Under the pieces are notes generated by a model. That model was given only the letters and a program-made list of their open reading frames with translations, ran no database searches and had not been told where the DNA came from. A stretch of 64,000 nucleotides of DNA from Tardiphaga robiniae (GTDB lineage Bacteria > Pseudomonadota > Alphaproteobacteria > Rhizobiales > Xanthobacteraceae), in contig NZ_LVYV01000002.1 of assembly GCF_001618955.1 (NCBI RefSeq), forward strand, positions 1-64,000, read 5' to 3'. The number at the start of each line of letters is the position of its first letter. The stretch's first letter is position 1. The translations under genes and the position numbers were made by a program. Of the stretch, positions 17,093-25,648 are shown in pieces.

Positions 17093-17818
17093 ATGGTCAG
17101 AAAGCCAATGGCCCGCCCGGCGAGAAAGCCGGCGCGGGCTGCTGTCGTTGTGAAGGCCGCGCGGAAACCGAGGGCGGCGAAGAAGAGCTCCAAGAACTCG
17201 AAAGTAAAGAATTCACAGAAAACATGGAGCGCCGTTAACCCGGCCACCATGGAAGCAGCCGCTGAAAAAATCCGGGCCAGCGTGGCGGCCCGGAAGAGGA
17301 CGATTGCGGCAACGACAATCTTCGCCGGACCGGGGAGGCCGAAACCAGCATCTGCTGCTGAAGTTGATATACCTCCAACTCAAATCAAGAAGCGACCGGC
17401 CGCAATGAAAGCTGTTGCCAAGAAGCGGTCGAGCGCTCCGCGTGCAAGACGGCGAACGGCAGTCGATCGGTTCAATGATTTGCCGCCTGACGCGCCGCTG
17501 ACCGATCGCGTCACCCATGCCATCGAACGCGAACTCGATTCGATCCAGAAGATCGTTGGCCGCCGGCGCGTAAATGAAGCGTTGCGCACAGAGGCCGAGC
17601 GCCGCGCCCGCACGCTGGCTTCCCTGGCGCGCACATTGACCGAACTGAAGAAAGTGCAGGGCGGCAACGAACAGAGGCCCGCCGAAGATGACGACCGTCC
17701 CCGAGACCTCGACGAACTCCGTCGACGCATTTCTGAACGTCTTGCAAGACGGCCTGGCGGGCGATCGCCAATTCCTGTCGACGGGAATGACGCGGGGCGA
17801 GAGAGGCTTCCTGAGTGA
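17093..17818 (+). CDS. Possible phage/GTA terminase small subunit (TerS-like)
   Basis: 241 residues. The first 110 are very basic and Ala-rich (KPMARPARKPARAAVVVKAARKPRAAKKSS), likely disordered and DNA-binding. The C-terminal part is helical and coiled (LTDRVTHAIERELDSIQKIVGRRR...ERRARTLASLARTLTELKKVQ). That 'ARTLASLARTLxEL' helix and the position directly before and overlapping a TerL-like gene suggest the small terminase (gp1) of an alphaproteobacterial gene-transfer agent or related prophage. This is an inference from context; the basic N-terminus is longer than expected. Confidence 0.45.
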   Translation: MVRKPMARPARKPARAAVVVKAARKPRAAKKSSKNSKVKNSQKTWSAVNPATMEAAAEKIRASVAARKRTIAATTIFAGPGRPKPASAAEVDIPPTQIKKRPAAMKAVAKKRSSAPRARRRTAVDRFNDLPPDAPLTDRVTHAIERELDSIQKIVGRRRVNEALRTEAERRARTLASLARTLTELKKVQGGNEQRPAEDDDRPRDLDELRRRISERLARRPGGRSPIPVDGNDAGRERLPE

Positions 17819-18275
17819 GTGCTGGAATGTCTTCGCGCATGCGCATCAGGTGCCGCCTGACATCGCGCCGAATGGTGCGCCGTGGCTGACATGGCTCATG
17901 ATTGGCGGACGGGGCGCAGGCAAGACACGCGCCGGTGCCGAATGGGTGCGTGCGCAGGCGCTCGGTCAGGCGCCACTGGCGCACGAAAAAGCCCGTCGCA
18001 TTGCGCTTGTTGGCGAACTGACGGTGGAATGCGCCGCTTTGTGGTGCGTGCTGATGCATGAGTTCTGGACCGGCGACATCCAGACCATCAACGCGCTCGT
18101 TAACGCTACGGCCCTGCTGGTGACCTATTGGGGGTTCCGATTCGGCGTGCTAGGCGTCTATATCAGCGGCCGCACCCGCGAAAAGGTCAGTGCGGTCACC
18201 GGGCAGGATACGCCCGGCATGGTCGAGAAGCTGGTCAAGGCGCTGACGGTTAAAGACGGTGTGAAGAAAAAGTAA
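17688..18275 (+). pseudogene. Truncated large terminase (TerL) fused in frame to a holin-like tail
   Basis: 195 residues. The first 110 match the N-terminus of GTA/prophage large terminases: GERGFLSECWNVFAHAHQVPP, then WLTWLMIGGRGAGKTRAGAEWVRAQ with the Walker A GGRGAGKT, and ARRIALVGE. After that the ATPase continues no further. The next residues (LTVECAALWCVLMHEFWTGD...ALLVTYWGFRFGVLGVYISGRTREK) are hydrophobic and resemble the end of a 3-TM holin of the GTA type. The nuclease domain and all head and tail genes are missing, so this looks like a large internal deletion that joined the first and last genes of a cluster. It overlaps the preceding gene by 131 bases; an internal ATG lies at 17787. 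Confidence 0.65.
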
Positions 18276-18351
18276 GGTTGGCGGCCGTCGCCATTCATGG
18301 AGTGTTCACGCGTTCGGGCATCAATTCGGATTGTGAACGCGGAGAAGTCAC

Positions 18352-19017
18352 TTGCGCCTGCTTGTTGTCGAAGATGATCCCGATCTCAACCGTCAGCTCA
18401 CCACGGCGCTGACCGATGCCGGCTATGTCGTCGATCGCGCCTTCGATGGCGAGGAGGGGCATTTCCTCGGCGACAGCGAGCCCTACGACGCCGTGGTGCT
18501 CGATATCGGCCTGCCGAAGATGGATGGCATCTCGGTGCTGGAAGCCTGGCGCCGCAACCACCGCATCATGCCGGTGCTGATCCTCACCGCGCGCGACCGC
18601 TGGAGCGACAAGGTGCAGGGCTTCGATGCCGGCGCTGACGATTACGTCGCCAAACCGTTCCATCTCGAAGAGGTGCTGGCCCGTATCCGCGCGCTGCTGC
18701 GCCGCTCCACCGGCCATGCCCAGTCGGAGCTCACTTGCGGACCCGTGTCGCTGGATACCCGCACCGGCCGCGTCAGCGTCTCCGGCAATCCGATCAAGAT
18801 GACGTCTCACGAATACCGGCTGCTGTCCTATCTGATGCATCACACCGGCCGCGTGATCTCGCGCACCGAACTGGTCGAGCATCTCTACGATCAGGACTTC
18901 GATCGCGACAGCAACACCATCGAGGTGTTCGTCGGCCGCATCCGCAAGAAGCTCGACGTCGATATCATCCAGACCGTGCGCGGTCTTGGCTATCTGCTCA
19001 CGCCGCCGCAGCCGTGA
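18352..19017 (+). CDS. OmpR/PhoP-type response regulator (TTG start)
   Basis: 221 residues. The receiver domain has EDD near the N-terminus, the phospho-acceptor Asp in DAVVLDIGLPKMDG (about 51) and the Lys in DDYVAKPF. A C-terminal winged helix (SHEYRLLSYLMHHTGRVISRTEL...TIEVFVGRIRKKL...IQTVRGLGYLL) follows. Start is TTG at 18352 with GGAGAAG upstream. The sensor kinase gene follows at once. Most similar in layout to PhoP-type regulators of envelope or Mg2+ stress; the actual signal is unknown. Confidence 0.88.
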   Translation: MRLLVVEDDPDLNRQLTTALTDAGYVVDRAFDGEEGHFLGDSEPYDAVVLDIGLPKMDGISVLEAWRRNHRIMPVLILTARDRWSDKVQGFDAGADDYVAKPFHLEEVLARIRALLRRSTGHAQSELTCGPVSLDTRTGRVSVSGNPIKMTSHEYRLLSYLMHHTGRVISRTELVEHLYDQDFDRDSNTIEVFVGRIRKKLDVDIIQTVRGLGYLLTPPQP

Positions 19018-19039
19018 TCATCTCCGGGATCATGCGCTG

Positions 19040-20416
19040 ATGCGCAACAGCTCGCTCGCAACGCGGCTGTTCCTGTCGGCGACGGCCTGGGTGGTGGTGA
19101 TCCTCCTGCTCACCGGAATCGTCCTGTCCTCGGTCTATCGCAGCGCCACCGAGCGCGCCTTCGATCGCCGCCTCAATCTCTATCTCCGCACCCTGGTGGC
19201 CGAAGTTGCCAATCCGCCGGACACGCCGGATCACGATACGCCATCGCTCGGCGAGCCGCTGTTCGAACTGCCGCTGTCGGGCTGGTACTGGGAAATCGCG
19301 CCCACCGAAGGCGCGAAGACCGAGATGCGGGCCTCGCGCTCGCTGTGGGACAAGAAACTGCCCAAGCTCGAAGACCAGGGCGTCGAGCTCACGGCGTCGG
19401 GCATCCGCCAGGGCTATGTGGACGGGCCGGAAGACCAGCGCTTGCGCATGGTGGAGCGTCCCGTCGATCTCGGCGCCGACGGCAAATTCCGCATCAGCGT
19501 TGCCGGCGACGCCACCGAGATTTTCGAGGAAACCCGCACCTTCGACTATTATCTTGGCGGCACTTTCGCTGCACTCTCGATCGTGCTCGTGCTCACCACG
19601 ATCTTCCAGGTCCGCTTCGGTCTCGCGCCGCTGAAGCGCATGTCGGATGCCATTGCCGATATTCGGTCCGGCCGTGCCGAGCGGCTCGAGGGCACATTCC
19701 CTGTCGAGATCTCACCTCTGGCGGGCGAGATGAACGCGCTGCTCGATGCTAACCGCGCCATCGTCGAGCGCGCGCGCACCCATGTCGGCAATCTCGCCCA
19801 TGCCATCAAGACGCCGCTGTCAGTCATCGTCAACGAGGCGAACAGCCGTGGTGTCGACCCCTTTGCGAGCAAGGTCTTGGAGCAGGCCGATGTGATGCGC
19901 GATCAGGTGACGCATCATCTCGAGCGCGCGCGGATCGCGGCGCGCGTCACTATCGTCGGCACCGTCACCGATGTCGCGCCGGCGCTGGAGGCGCTGTGCC
20001 GAACGATGCAGAAGATTCACCGGGATCGCGGCATCACCATCGATCTTGAGGCAGATGCCGCGGCGAAATTCCGTGGCGAAAAACAGGACATCGAGGAGAT
20101 GGTCGGCAACCTCGTCGACAATGCCTGTAAATGGGCGGACTCCCATGTCACCATCGGCGTGCAGGTCGAGCGCACCGGCGGTGCCGATCCGGCGTCGAAG
20201 CTGCGGATCATCGTCGATGACGACGGACGCGGGCTGTCGGATACCGAACGCGCCCAGGTCGCGCGCCGCGGCCAGCGGCTCGACGAGACCAAGCCGGGGT
20301 CAGGTCTGGGTCTGTCTATCGTGGTCGATCTGGCCGCGCTCTATGGCGGTAGCCTGACACTCAGCAAGGCGCCGATCGGCGGGCTGCGGGCCGAGCTGGT
20401 GCTGCCTGGTGTCTGA
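19040..20416 (+). CDS. Sensor histidine kinase (PhoQ-type), partner of the preceding regulator
   Basis: 458 residues. Membrane helix 1 (about 13-35), a periplasmic domain of about 140 residues, helix 2 (YYLGGTFAALSIVLVLTTIFQV), HAMP, H-box NLAHAIKTPLSVIVNEA, N-box MVGNLVDNACKWA, and G-boxes DDDGRGL and GSGLGLSIV. It starts 22 bases after the response regulator, so the two form an operon and a two-component system. It autophosphorylates in response to an envelope signal and passes phosphate to the regulator. Confidence 0.88.
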   Translation: MRNSSLATRLFLSATAWVVVILLLTGIVLSSVYRSATERAFDRRLNLYLRTLVAEVANPPDTPDHDTPSLGEPLFELPLSGWYWEIAPTEGAKTEMRASRSLWDKKLPKLEDQGVELTASGIRQGYVDGPEDQRLRMVERPVDLGADGKFRISVAGDATEIFEETRTFDYYLGGTFAALSIVLVLTTIFQVRFGLAPLKRMSDAIADIRSGRAERLEGTFPVEISPLAGEMNALLDANRAIVERARTHVGNLAHAIKTPLSVIVNEANSRGVDPFASKVLEQADVMRDQVTHHLERARIAARVTIVGTVTDVAPALEALCRTMQKIHRDRGITIDLEADAAAKFRGEKQDIEEMVGNLVDNACKWADSHVTIGVQVERTGGADPASKLRIIVDDDGRGLSDTERAQVARRGQRLDETKPGSGLGLSIVVDLAALYGGSLTLSKAPIGGLRAELVLPGV

Positions 20417-20514
20417 GTTCCGGCCTTGTTGCGCCCCGTTGTCGCCCGAATTATCCCGTTCGTAACGTCTTTGACGTTTCCTGTGTTCCGGTTTGCGGTC
20501 GGGGTCTGCGGTCC

Positions 20515-20985
20515 ATGGTCAAGTTCAACGCCTTCTGTGTTGCCGCCGTCGCGCTGGCGCTGGGTGGTTGCGACGTGACGACGTCGGAAGGCGGGTTGGG
20601 CCTCGGCACCGATACGATCGCCCGGGCCTATAGCAGCACCAAGTCGGCCGTTGGCCTGTCCGAGGAAAACGCAGCGGTCGCGGTGACCAATGCCGCCTTT
20701 GGCGGCTTGATCGGCGCCAAGCTCGGCGCCCAGCTCAACGACGAGGATCGCCGGCTGGCCTACGAGGCCCAGATCGCTGCCCTCGACCGCGGTGCACCCG
20801 GTGCTCCGGTGCCCTGGCGCAACGCTACGTCGGGACGCTATGGCAATATCGTCGCCGGCCCGGCCTATAACCAGAAGGGCCGGGAATGCCGCGGCTTTTC
20901 CCACACGGTCACCGTGAATGGTGACCTCAAGACGGCTCGCGGGACCGCCTGTCGCAGCCCTGAAGGCACCTGGGCGGCTGCCTGA
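20515..20985 (+). CDS. Small lipoprotein, RT0821/Lpp0805-like surface antigen family
   Basis: 156 residues. The signal sequence VKFNAFCVAAVALALGGCD has the lipobox LGGC. A glycine-rich segment (AAFGGLIGAKLGAQLNDEDRRLAYEAQIAALD) is followed by PVPWRNATSGRYGNIVAG and a C-terminal ECRGFSHTVTVNGDLKTARGTACRSPEGTW. This matches the family of '17 kDa surface antigen'-type lipoproteins often annotated as RT0821/Lpp0805. It should be anchored to the outer membrane; role unknown. Monocistronic. Confidence 0.75.
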   Translation: MVKFNAFCVAAVALALGGCDVTTSEGGLGLGTDTIARAYSSTKSAVGLSEENAAVAVTNAAFGGLIGAKLGAQLNDEDRRLAYEAQIAALDRGAPGAPVPWRNATSGRYGNIVAGPAYNQKGRECRGFSHTVTVNGDLKTARGTACRSPEGTWAAA

Positions 20986-21084
20986 TCCCGGTTCCTCAAC
21001 GCCTTCTTAACGGGGCGCCTGCTACAAAAATCGGTGGCGATTTTCGGTTGTAGATCGACCGGAAAGCACGGATTCCTAGGCTGC

Positions 21085-22464
21085 ATGAACAAAACCTCGA
21101 TCGATCGCTTGCGGGAGTATTTGGCGCAACTGCCCGAGCAGTCGCAGATGCTGCTGATGCGCGAATATGAGCGCGCGATCGAGCGCGGCGAAGACGTCGT
21201 GGTCGCCAATTTCGTGCTCGACCTGCTGCGCGGCGTGGTTCGTGGCCACGAGAATGCAGTGCGCCCGCGCGTCGAGGATCCCACCCGTCTCGTCTTCAAA
21301 TCGCTCGAGCCGTTCCTTGTCGAAGGTGTGGGCAATGTCCGGCCCGGACAGATCCGGCGCGCCTCGCTGCTGCCGATCTGGCAGTGGCTGGAGCGCGACG
21401 CCGCAGACGCCGTGCGCGAGTTCGAGGCGGCGGTCACCGTATCGCCCGAGCCGGGCGCTTCGGACATCGAGCGCGCCGTCAAGAAATTCCAGCAGGCGGC
21501 AGCAGCTGCCATTGCCGCTGTCACCTCGGGTAATCGCGGCGCGGCCCGCATCGGGCCGACCCATGCCGTCGAAGACCTGCCGTCCATCGGCGCGGTGCTG
21601 AAGGCGCGCGAGCAACTCGACGGCTTTTCCGGCAAGCTGCCGAGCGTGCTGCGCAGCTTCGGCGATAGCCAGATCGCCTCGGTGAACAGCGCGCTGAACG
21701 TGCCGACGCTGACCACACCGCAAGTCCTGCCATTCGCGCTGTCGCTGGTGATGCAGCGGCTGGCGGCGCCGTGGCAGATCATCCGGCTGGCCGTGAAGAT
21801 TGCGGCCTCCGACGATGAGATCCGCGTGGCCGCCACGCCCTATGGCGTCGCCGTGACCATGGCGCTGTCCGATCTCAATCGCGTCGCGGCCGAACTGCGC
21901 TCCGATATCAGGCGCGGCAAGTTCGACAGCGCCCCCGAACATCTCAAGGTCGCCCATGACGGCGTGCGCGGCCTGCGCACCGAACTCGACATGCGCAACG
22001 ATTCCACTTGGGGCCGCCAGATGGCGTCGATCCGGGTGGAGATTTCCTCGACGCTGCAGTCGGAGATCGAGAGCGTGCCGGGCAGGGTGCGGCGTCTGCT
22101 GCGCCAGCGCCCTGACAAGGATATTGCCGCGACGGCGACGATCGATTTCGCCGAGGTCGAGGAGACCGTGGCGCTGATCAATTTCGTCGCGGTGTGCCGG
22201 ACCTATGCCAGCGAACTCGCCATCAACGAGGTGACGCTGCGGACCTATTCCGACCTGCAGCAATATGTCGAGAAGTCCACGGAGTCGCTGGTGCAGTCGC
22301 TGCGCGCCGGCGATGCCCGCGTCCGTAGCTACCGGCAGATGCAGGCCAAGGCCGCGATCCGCTTCTGCCAGGTGCTGTTCGGCCAGGAATATGCCTCGCT
22401 GATGAGCCGCGCCGCCGAACAGGCCATGGTCGTGGTCGAGCGCAAGCCGAAGCGGGCGGGTTAG
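21085..22464 (+). CDS. Conserved hypothetical protein, 459 aa
   Basis: 459 residues from the ATG at 21085 (NKTSIDRLREYLAQLPEQSQMLLMREYERAIERGEDVVVANFVLDLLRG). It is almost entirely helical, charged, and has no signal peptide, membrane helix or nucleotide motif. The opening helix looks like a short oligomerisation or docking segment. I do not recognise a domain. Base composition is like its neighbours, suggesting a long-resident gene. The frame is open upstream to 21034. Confidence 0.7.
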   Translation: MNKTSIDRLREYLAQLPEQSQMLLMREYERAIERGEDVVVANFVLDLLRGVVRGHENAVRPRVEDPTRLVFKSLEPFLVEGVGNVRPGQIRRASLLPIWQWLERDAADAVREFEAAVTVSPEPGASDIERAVKKFQQAAAAAIAAVTSGNRGAARIGPTHAVEDLPSIGAVLKAREQLDGFSGKLPSVLRSFGDSQIASVNSALNVPTLTTPQVLPFALSLVMQRLAAPWQIIRLAVKIAASDDEIRVAATPYGVAVTMALSDLNRVAAELRSDIRRGKFDSAPEHLKVAHDGVRGLRTELDMRNDSTWGRQMASIRVEISSTLQSEIESVPGRVRRLLRQRPDKDIAATATIDFAEVEETVALINFVAVCRTYASELAINEVTLRTYSDLQQYVEKSTESLVQSLRAGDARVRSYRQMQAKAAIRFCQVLFGQEYASLMSRAAEQAMVVVERKPKRAG

Positions 22465-22523
22465 GCCAGGCGATGCGAAATGGCTCGTCGGCGATGTGAC
22501 ATCCGCATCGCCTCATCCCGAGA

Positions 22524-24599
22524 TCAGAGCGCCAATTGAATGCGATTGGCTTCGTTGCCGTTCTGTGCGGCCGGAACGGCACAGCAGATCAGCACTTTAT
22601 CGTCGGCCACCGCAGCGGCTGGCTCTTTGACGTAGGTCACCGCTCCCGCCAGAAGCTTCGTTCGGCAGGTGCCGCAATGCCCCTCACGACAACCGAAATC
22701 TGGGCTTAGGCCGCGCGATTCCGCGAGGTCGAGCAACGATCCCGACTCTGGTGTCCAGCGCGCTTCCTTCAATGACTCTGTGAACACGACGTGCACCGAT
22801 GTCGACGACGATAGCTGGCGCGCCGGCGCTGTCGCCGGGCTGTCGACGGCTCGCACCAGTGACGCGGGGCCGAATGCTTCGGCGTGGATATGGTTGTCAG
22901 CGATGTTCAGTGCACGAAGACCGTCATAGAGCGACTGCATGAATCCGGAAGGTCCGCAGAGATAGTAATCGTAGTCGCCAACCGGCATGAACCGTGACAG
23001 CAGGGCCATGTCGATACGCCCCGCAGCGTCGTAGTCGGGACCTTCTTCGGCATCCGTGATGTCGCCGAGAACTCGGATGACCCGGACTGCGCCTCCAGCG
23101 GAGGCCGCAAGTTCATCCAATTCGTTGCCGAAGGGGCGCTCGTTCTTCGAACGGGCTGCCTGAAAAAGCACGGTCGGTCGAATCTTGAGCGTCCGCAGCC
23201 CTTCGTAAATCACATGCCGCAGCATCGCGAGCATCGGCGTGATGCCGATGCCGCCCGCCAGCAGCACCGCTGGCCGCGCCTGAGTGGCGTCGATCGTGAA
23301 TTCACCGGCGGGCGCCCTTGCTTCGATCACGTCGCCAATATTGATGCCGTCGTGTAGCCGCTGCGACACCAGTCCGTCGCGTTTGACGCTGATGCGGTAG
23401 ACGTGATCCGAAGGCGCGACCGACAGCGTATAGGTTCGGATGGCGGTCTTCTCCGCGCTGTCAATGGGCAGTCTGATCGGGAGGTACTGTCCGGCGCGAT
23501 GAGGCAGGAGACCGGCGCCGTCGGCCGGCTCCAGATGGAACGACCTGACCGTTGCGCTCTCATCGACGATGTTGATGACCTTGAACGGCCGCCATTTGGT
23601 CGCAAGTTCTGCAGCCCGCAGACGACCGGCTGCCTGCTCCCAACTGCCTGTCATGAGTGTGCTCGGCGCCCATCCGTCCGGCCGGAACGCCCAGCGCAGG
23701 GGCAGGGCACCGCGCCGAAGAACGACACGCCGCGCGTTGAATTGCCAAAGGCGCTCGGCGCCCTGGAAGGCGGCGATCTCCGGGGAGTCCAGGATGACGC
23801 GGGCGTCACCGGTCATCTGCAGCACGTTGCCGGTCTCGAAATCGACGAACAGCAGTCCAGCCTTTCCGTTGACGAGGATGTTGCCCAGCGTGGCGAAGAA
23901 GAGATTGCCTGCGAAATCCGGGATTGTCAGCGTGCCGTCGTCAGCAACGCGCACGAAACCGGGATTGCCGCCGCGGCTCGAGACGTCGACCTGTCGACGG
24001 GATTCTCGCTCGACATAGGACGCGACAAAGAACATGTCGGCGGCTTCGATCATGCGGCGTGCCGTTGCGTCGATTTCGGCTTTGTCTTCGATATTTCCCG
24101 TAAACAGTTCGCGTGGATCGCGGACGAACTCATAATCGCGGAGCTGGATGTAGCGCGGGCAATTGCCGAAACTTTGGTTGACATCAAAATGAATGGCGTA
24201 ATTGTCCGACGCCCCGATGATGCCGTTGACGCGATTGCGCCTGCGCGTGTGAAGTTCGATGCCGAGCAGGCCGATTGCATCGCCCTCGTGCATACCTTCG
24301 CTGGCGGGATCGCGTGGCTCTCTGACGACATCGATATCGAGCGATTGCGCTGTTGGCGATGAGATGAAGCCGGGCTTGCCGGTGACAAATGTTGCCCATG
24401 CGTCACCTGCGCCGTCGACGCTGCCGAGCGCGATGAAGGGGATCTGGGCGTAGAAATCCCGGTGTTGCGTCGGCATGTAATCGCGCACGATACGCCTGCC
24501 GAGTTCATCCATGTGAGCCGAAACGCCGACCTTTTCCTGGATCGCCTTCTCGCCCGCGTGCCAGATGTCCAGTTTTGATAGCGACATAGTATCGGTCAT
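22524..24599 (-). CDS. PNPOx-like / ferredoxin-NAD(P) reductase / [2Fe-2S] ferredoxin fusion protein
   Basis: 691 residues. Residues 1-300 form a pyridoxamine-phosphate-oxidase-like flavin domain (FYAQIPFIALGSVDGAGDAWATFVTGKPGF...VNGKAGLLFVDFETGNVLQMTGDARV). Next is an FAD/NAD reductase (YLPIRLP..., VLLAGGIGITPMLAML, YLCGPSGFMQSL). A plant-type ferredoxin with CREGHCGTC and a fourth Cys in VLICCAVP ends the chain. The layout suggests NAD(P)H electrons pass to or from the cluster with flavin chemistry on the PNPOx part. The substrate is unknown. The start at 24599 follows GAGAGCGGA. The upstream GST gene may be co-transcribed. Confidence 0.85.
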   Translation of the reverse strand: MTDTMSLSKLDIWHAGEKAIQEKVGVSAHMDELGRRIVRDYMPTQHRDFYAQIPFIALGSVDGAGDAWATFVTGKPGFISSPTAQSLDIDVVREPRDPASEGMHEGDAIGLLGIELHTRRRNRVNGIIGASDNYAIHFDVNQSFGNCPRYIQLRDYEFVRDPRELFTGNIEDKAEIDATARRMIEAADMFFVASYVERESRRQVDVSSRGGNPGFVRVADDGTLTIPDFAGNLFFATLGNILVNGKAGLLFVDFETGNVLQMTGDARVILDSPEIAAFQGAERLWQFNARRVVLRRGALPLRWAFRPDGWAPSTLMTGSWEQAAGRLRAAELATKWRPFKVINIVDESATVRSFHLEPADGAGLLPHRAGQYLPIRLPIDSAEKTAIRTYTLSVAPSDHVYRISVKRDGLVSQRLHDGINIGDVIEARAPAGEFTIDATQARPAVLLAGGIGITPMLAMLRHVIYEGLRTLKIRPTVLFQAARSKNERPFGNELDELAASAGGAVRVIRVLGDITDAEEGPDYDAAGRIDMALLSRFMPVGDYDYYLCGPSGFMQSLYDGLRALNIADNHIHAEAFGPASLVRAVDSPATAPARQLSSSTSVHVVFTESLKEARWTPESGSLLDLAESRGLSPDFGCREGHCGTCRTKLLAGAVTYVKEPAAAVADDKVLICCAVPAAQNGNEANRIQLAL

Positions 24600-24615
24600 C
24601 GGTCCGCTCTCGTTG

Positions 24616-24655
24616 GCGTGTGTCGGGCGTATGCCCGGATACGCCCGACACACGC
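24616..24655. repeat. Perfect 16-bp inverted repeat between the GST and oxidoreductase genes
   Basis: GCGTGTGTCGGGCGTA, an 8-base loop TGCCCGGA, and TACGCCCGACACACGC. It sits in the 58-base gap between the GST stop and the oxidoreductase start, both on the minus strand. There is no T-run after it on that strand, so it may be an mRNA-processing or attenuating hairpin rather than a plain terminator. Confidence 0.8.
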
Positions 24656-24657
24656 AG

Positions 24658-25275
24658 TTAAGCCGCAGCGGCGAGGCCGACGGGTGTTTTGGCGAAAGGC
24701 ACAAAGCCGGGCAGCGCTTCGGTGCGGCGCAAGAAGGCGTTCACCTTGGGATAGCCGGACAGATCGACATTTCCTTCCGGCGCACTTGCGATGTAGCTGT
24801 AGAGCGCCACATCCGCGATGGTCGGACCATTGCCGACAAGCCACTCGCGATTGGCGAGATGCGCTTCGACGAGTGCCAACAAGGCGTGTGCGCGCTCGAT
24901 GACTTCCTCTGGATTGAAGCTCCTGCCGAAAACGGTGATCAGCCGTGCAGCGGCAGGACCATAAGCCAGTTGGCCGGCGGCGACGGACAGCCAGCGCTGG
25001 ATGGCCGCGCTTCCCTTCGCGTCATCGGGCAGCCACTCGGTTCGGCCGGATGTCTTGGCGAGATAAACGAGTATGGCGTTCGAGTCGGAGACAACAGTGC
25101 CATTGTCATCGAGGACCGGCACCTGACCGAACGGATTGAGCGCAAGGAAATCCGGCGTCTTGTGTGCGCCCGACTTCAGGTCAACCTCGATGAGTTCGTG
25201 GGGCAGGCCAAGGAGCGAAGCGAACAGATGCGCGCGATGAGAGTGGCCGGACAGTGGATGGTGATAGAGCTTCAT
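24658..25275 (-). CDS. Glutathione S-transferase family protein
   Basis: 205 residues from the ATG at 25275 ([22 protein letters not shown]), preceded by GAGGATC. Thioredoxin-like N-terminal domain with the GSH-contact segment [27 protein letters not shown]. The helical C-terminal domain contains [21 protein letters not shown], the usual N-capping box. It conjugates glutathione to electrophiles or reduces peroxides in the cytosol. It is followed by the oxidoreductase gene, with a strong hairpin between. Confidence 0.88.
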   Translation of the reverse strand: MKLYHHPLSGHSHRAHLFASLLGLPHELIEVDLKSGAHKTPDFLALNPFGQVPVLDDNGTVVSDSNAILVYLAKTSGRTEWLPDDAKGSAAIQRWLSVAAGQLAYGPAAARLITVFGRSFNPEEVIERAHALLALVEAHLANREWLVGNGPTIADVALYSYIASAPEGNVDLSGYPKVNAFLRRTEALPGFVPFAKTPVGLAAAA

Positions 25276-25648
25276 GATTGTGATCCTCAATTCGTGGTCG
25301 GGTTCATTCCCGTTCAGCGAATGCAAGTTGCTTCATGATCCGGCGCGCGAGAATGCACGCTCTGCGCACTTCATCATTGCGCCGGATGAAATAACCGCGG
25401 CTTTTGTCGGCGCGCGACAGGGCCGATAGCGGTTTCGTCAATCGCGTCGATGGGTCTTCCCGGAGGGCATCCGCGTCGCGGAGGGGCGTTACTCGGAAAG
25501 CGGGCTCGCAGCCGCCGCAATCCTTGATCCAGAACAAGCGTCCTGACGTCGCGATGGCATAAAAGTCAATTGCGCGGCGTCGGTGGCCATGGTGTAACCC
25601 GGCAAAGACGTCGTTTAGATCGACTCAAGACTACGCTGGAACCCATTG
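25276..25648. other. Intergenic region between the GST and ccmI genes (373 bases)
   Basis: The divergent promoters of the GST gene (minus) and ccmI (plus) must lie here. A 77-codon open frame on the minus strand (25304-25537, translation rich in Arg/Lys, no recognised family) is present but has no convincing ribosome-binding site. No RNA gene or repeat was recognised. Confidence 0.4.

Noticed and set aside
25304-25537. 77-codon minus-strand frame upstream of the GST gene
   Set aside because: Arg/Lys-rich translation with no known family and no ribosome-binding site; kept only as an intergenic note.
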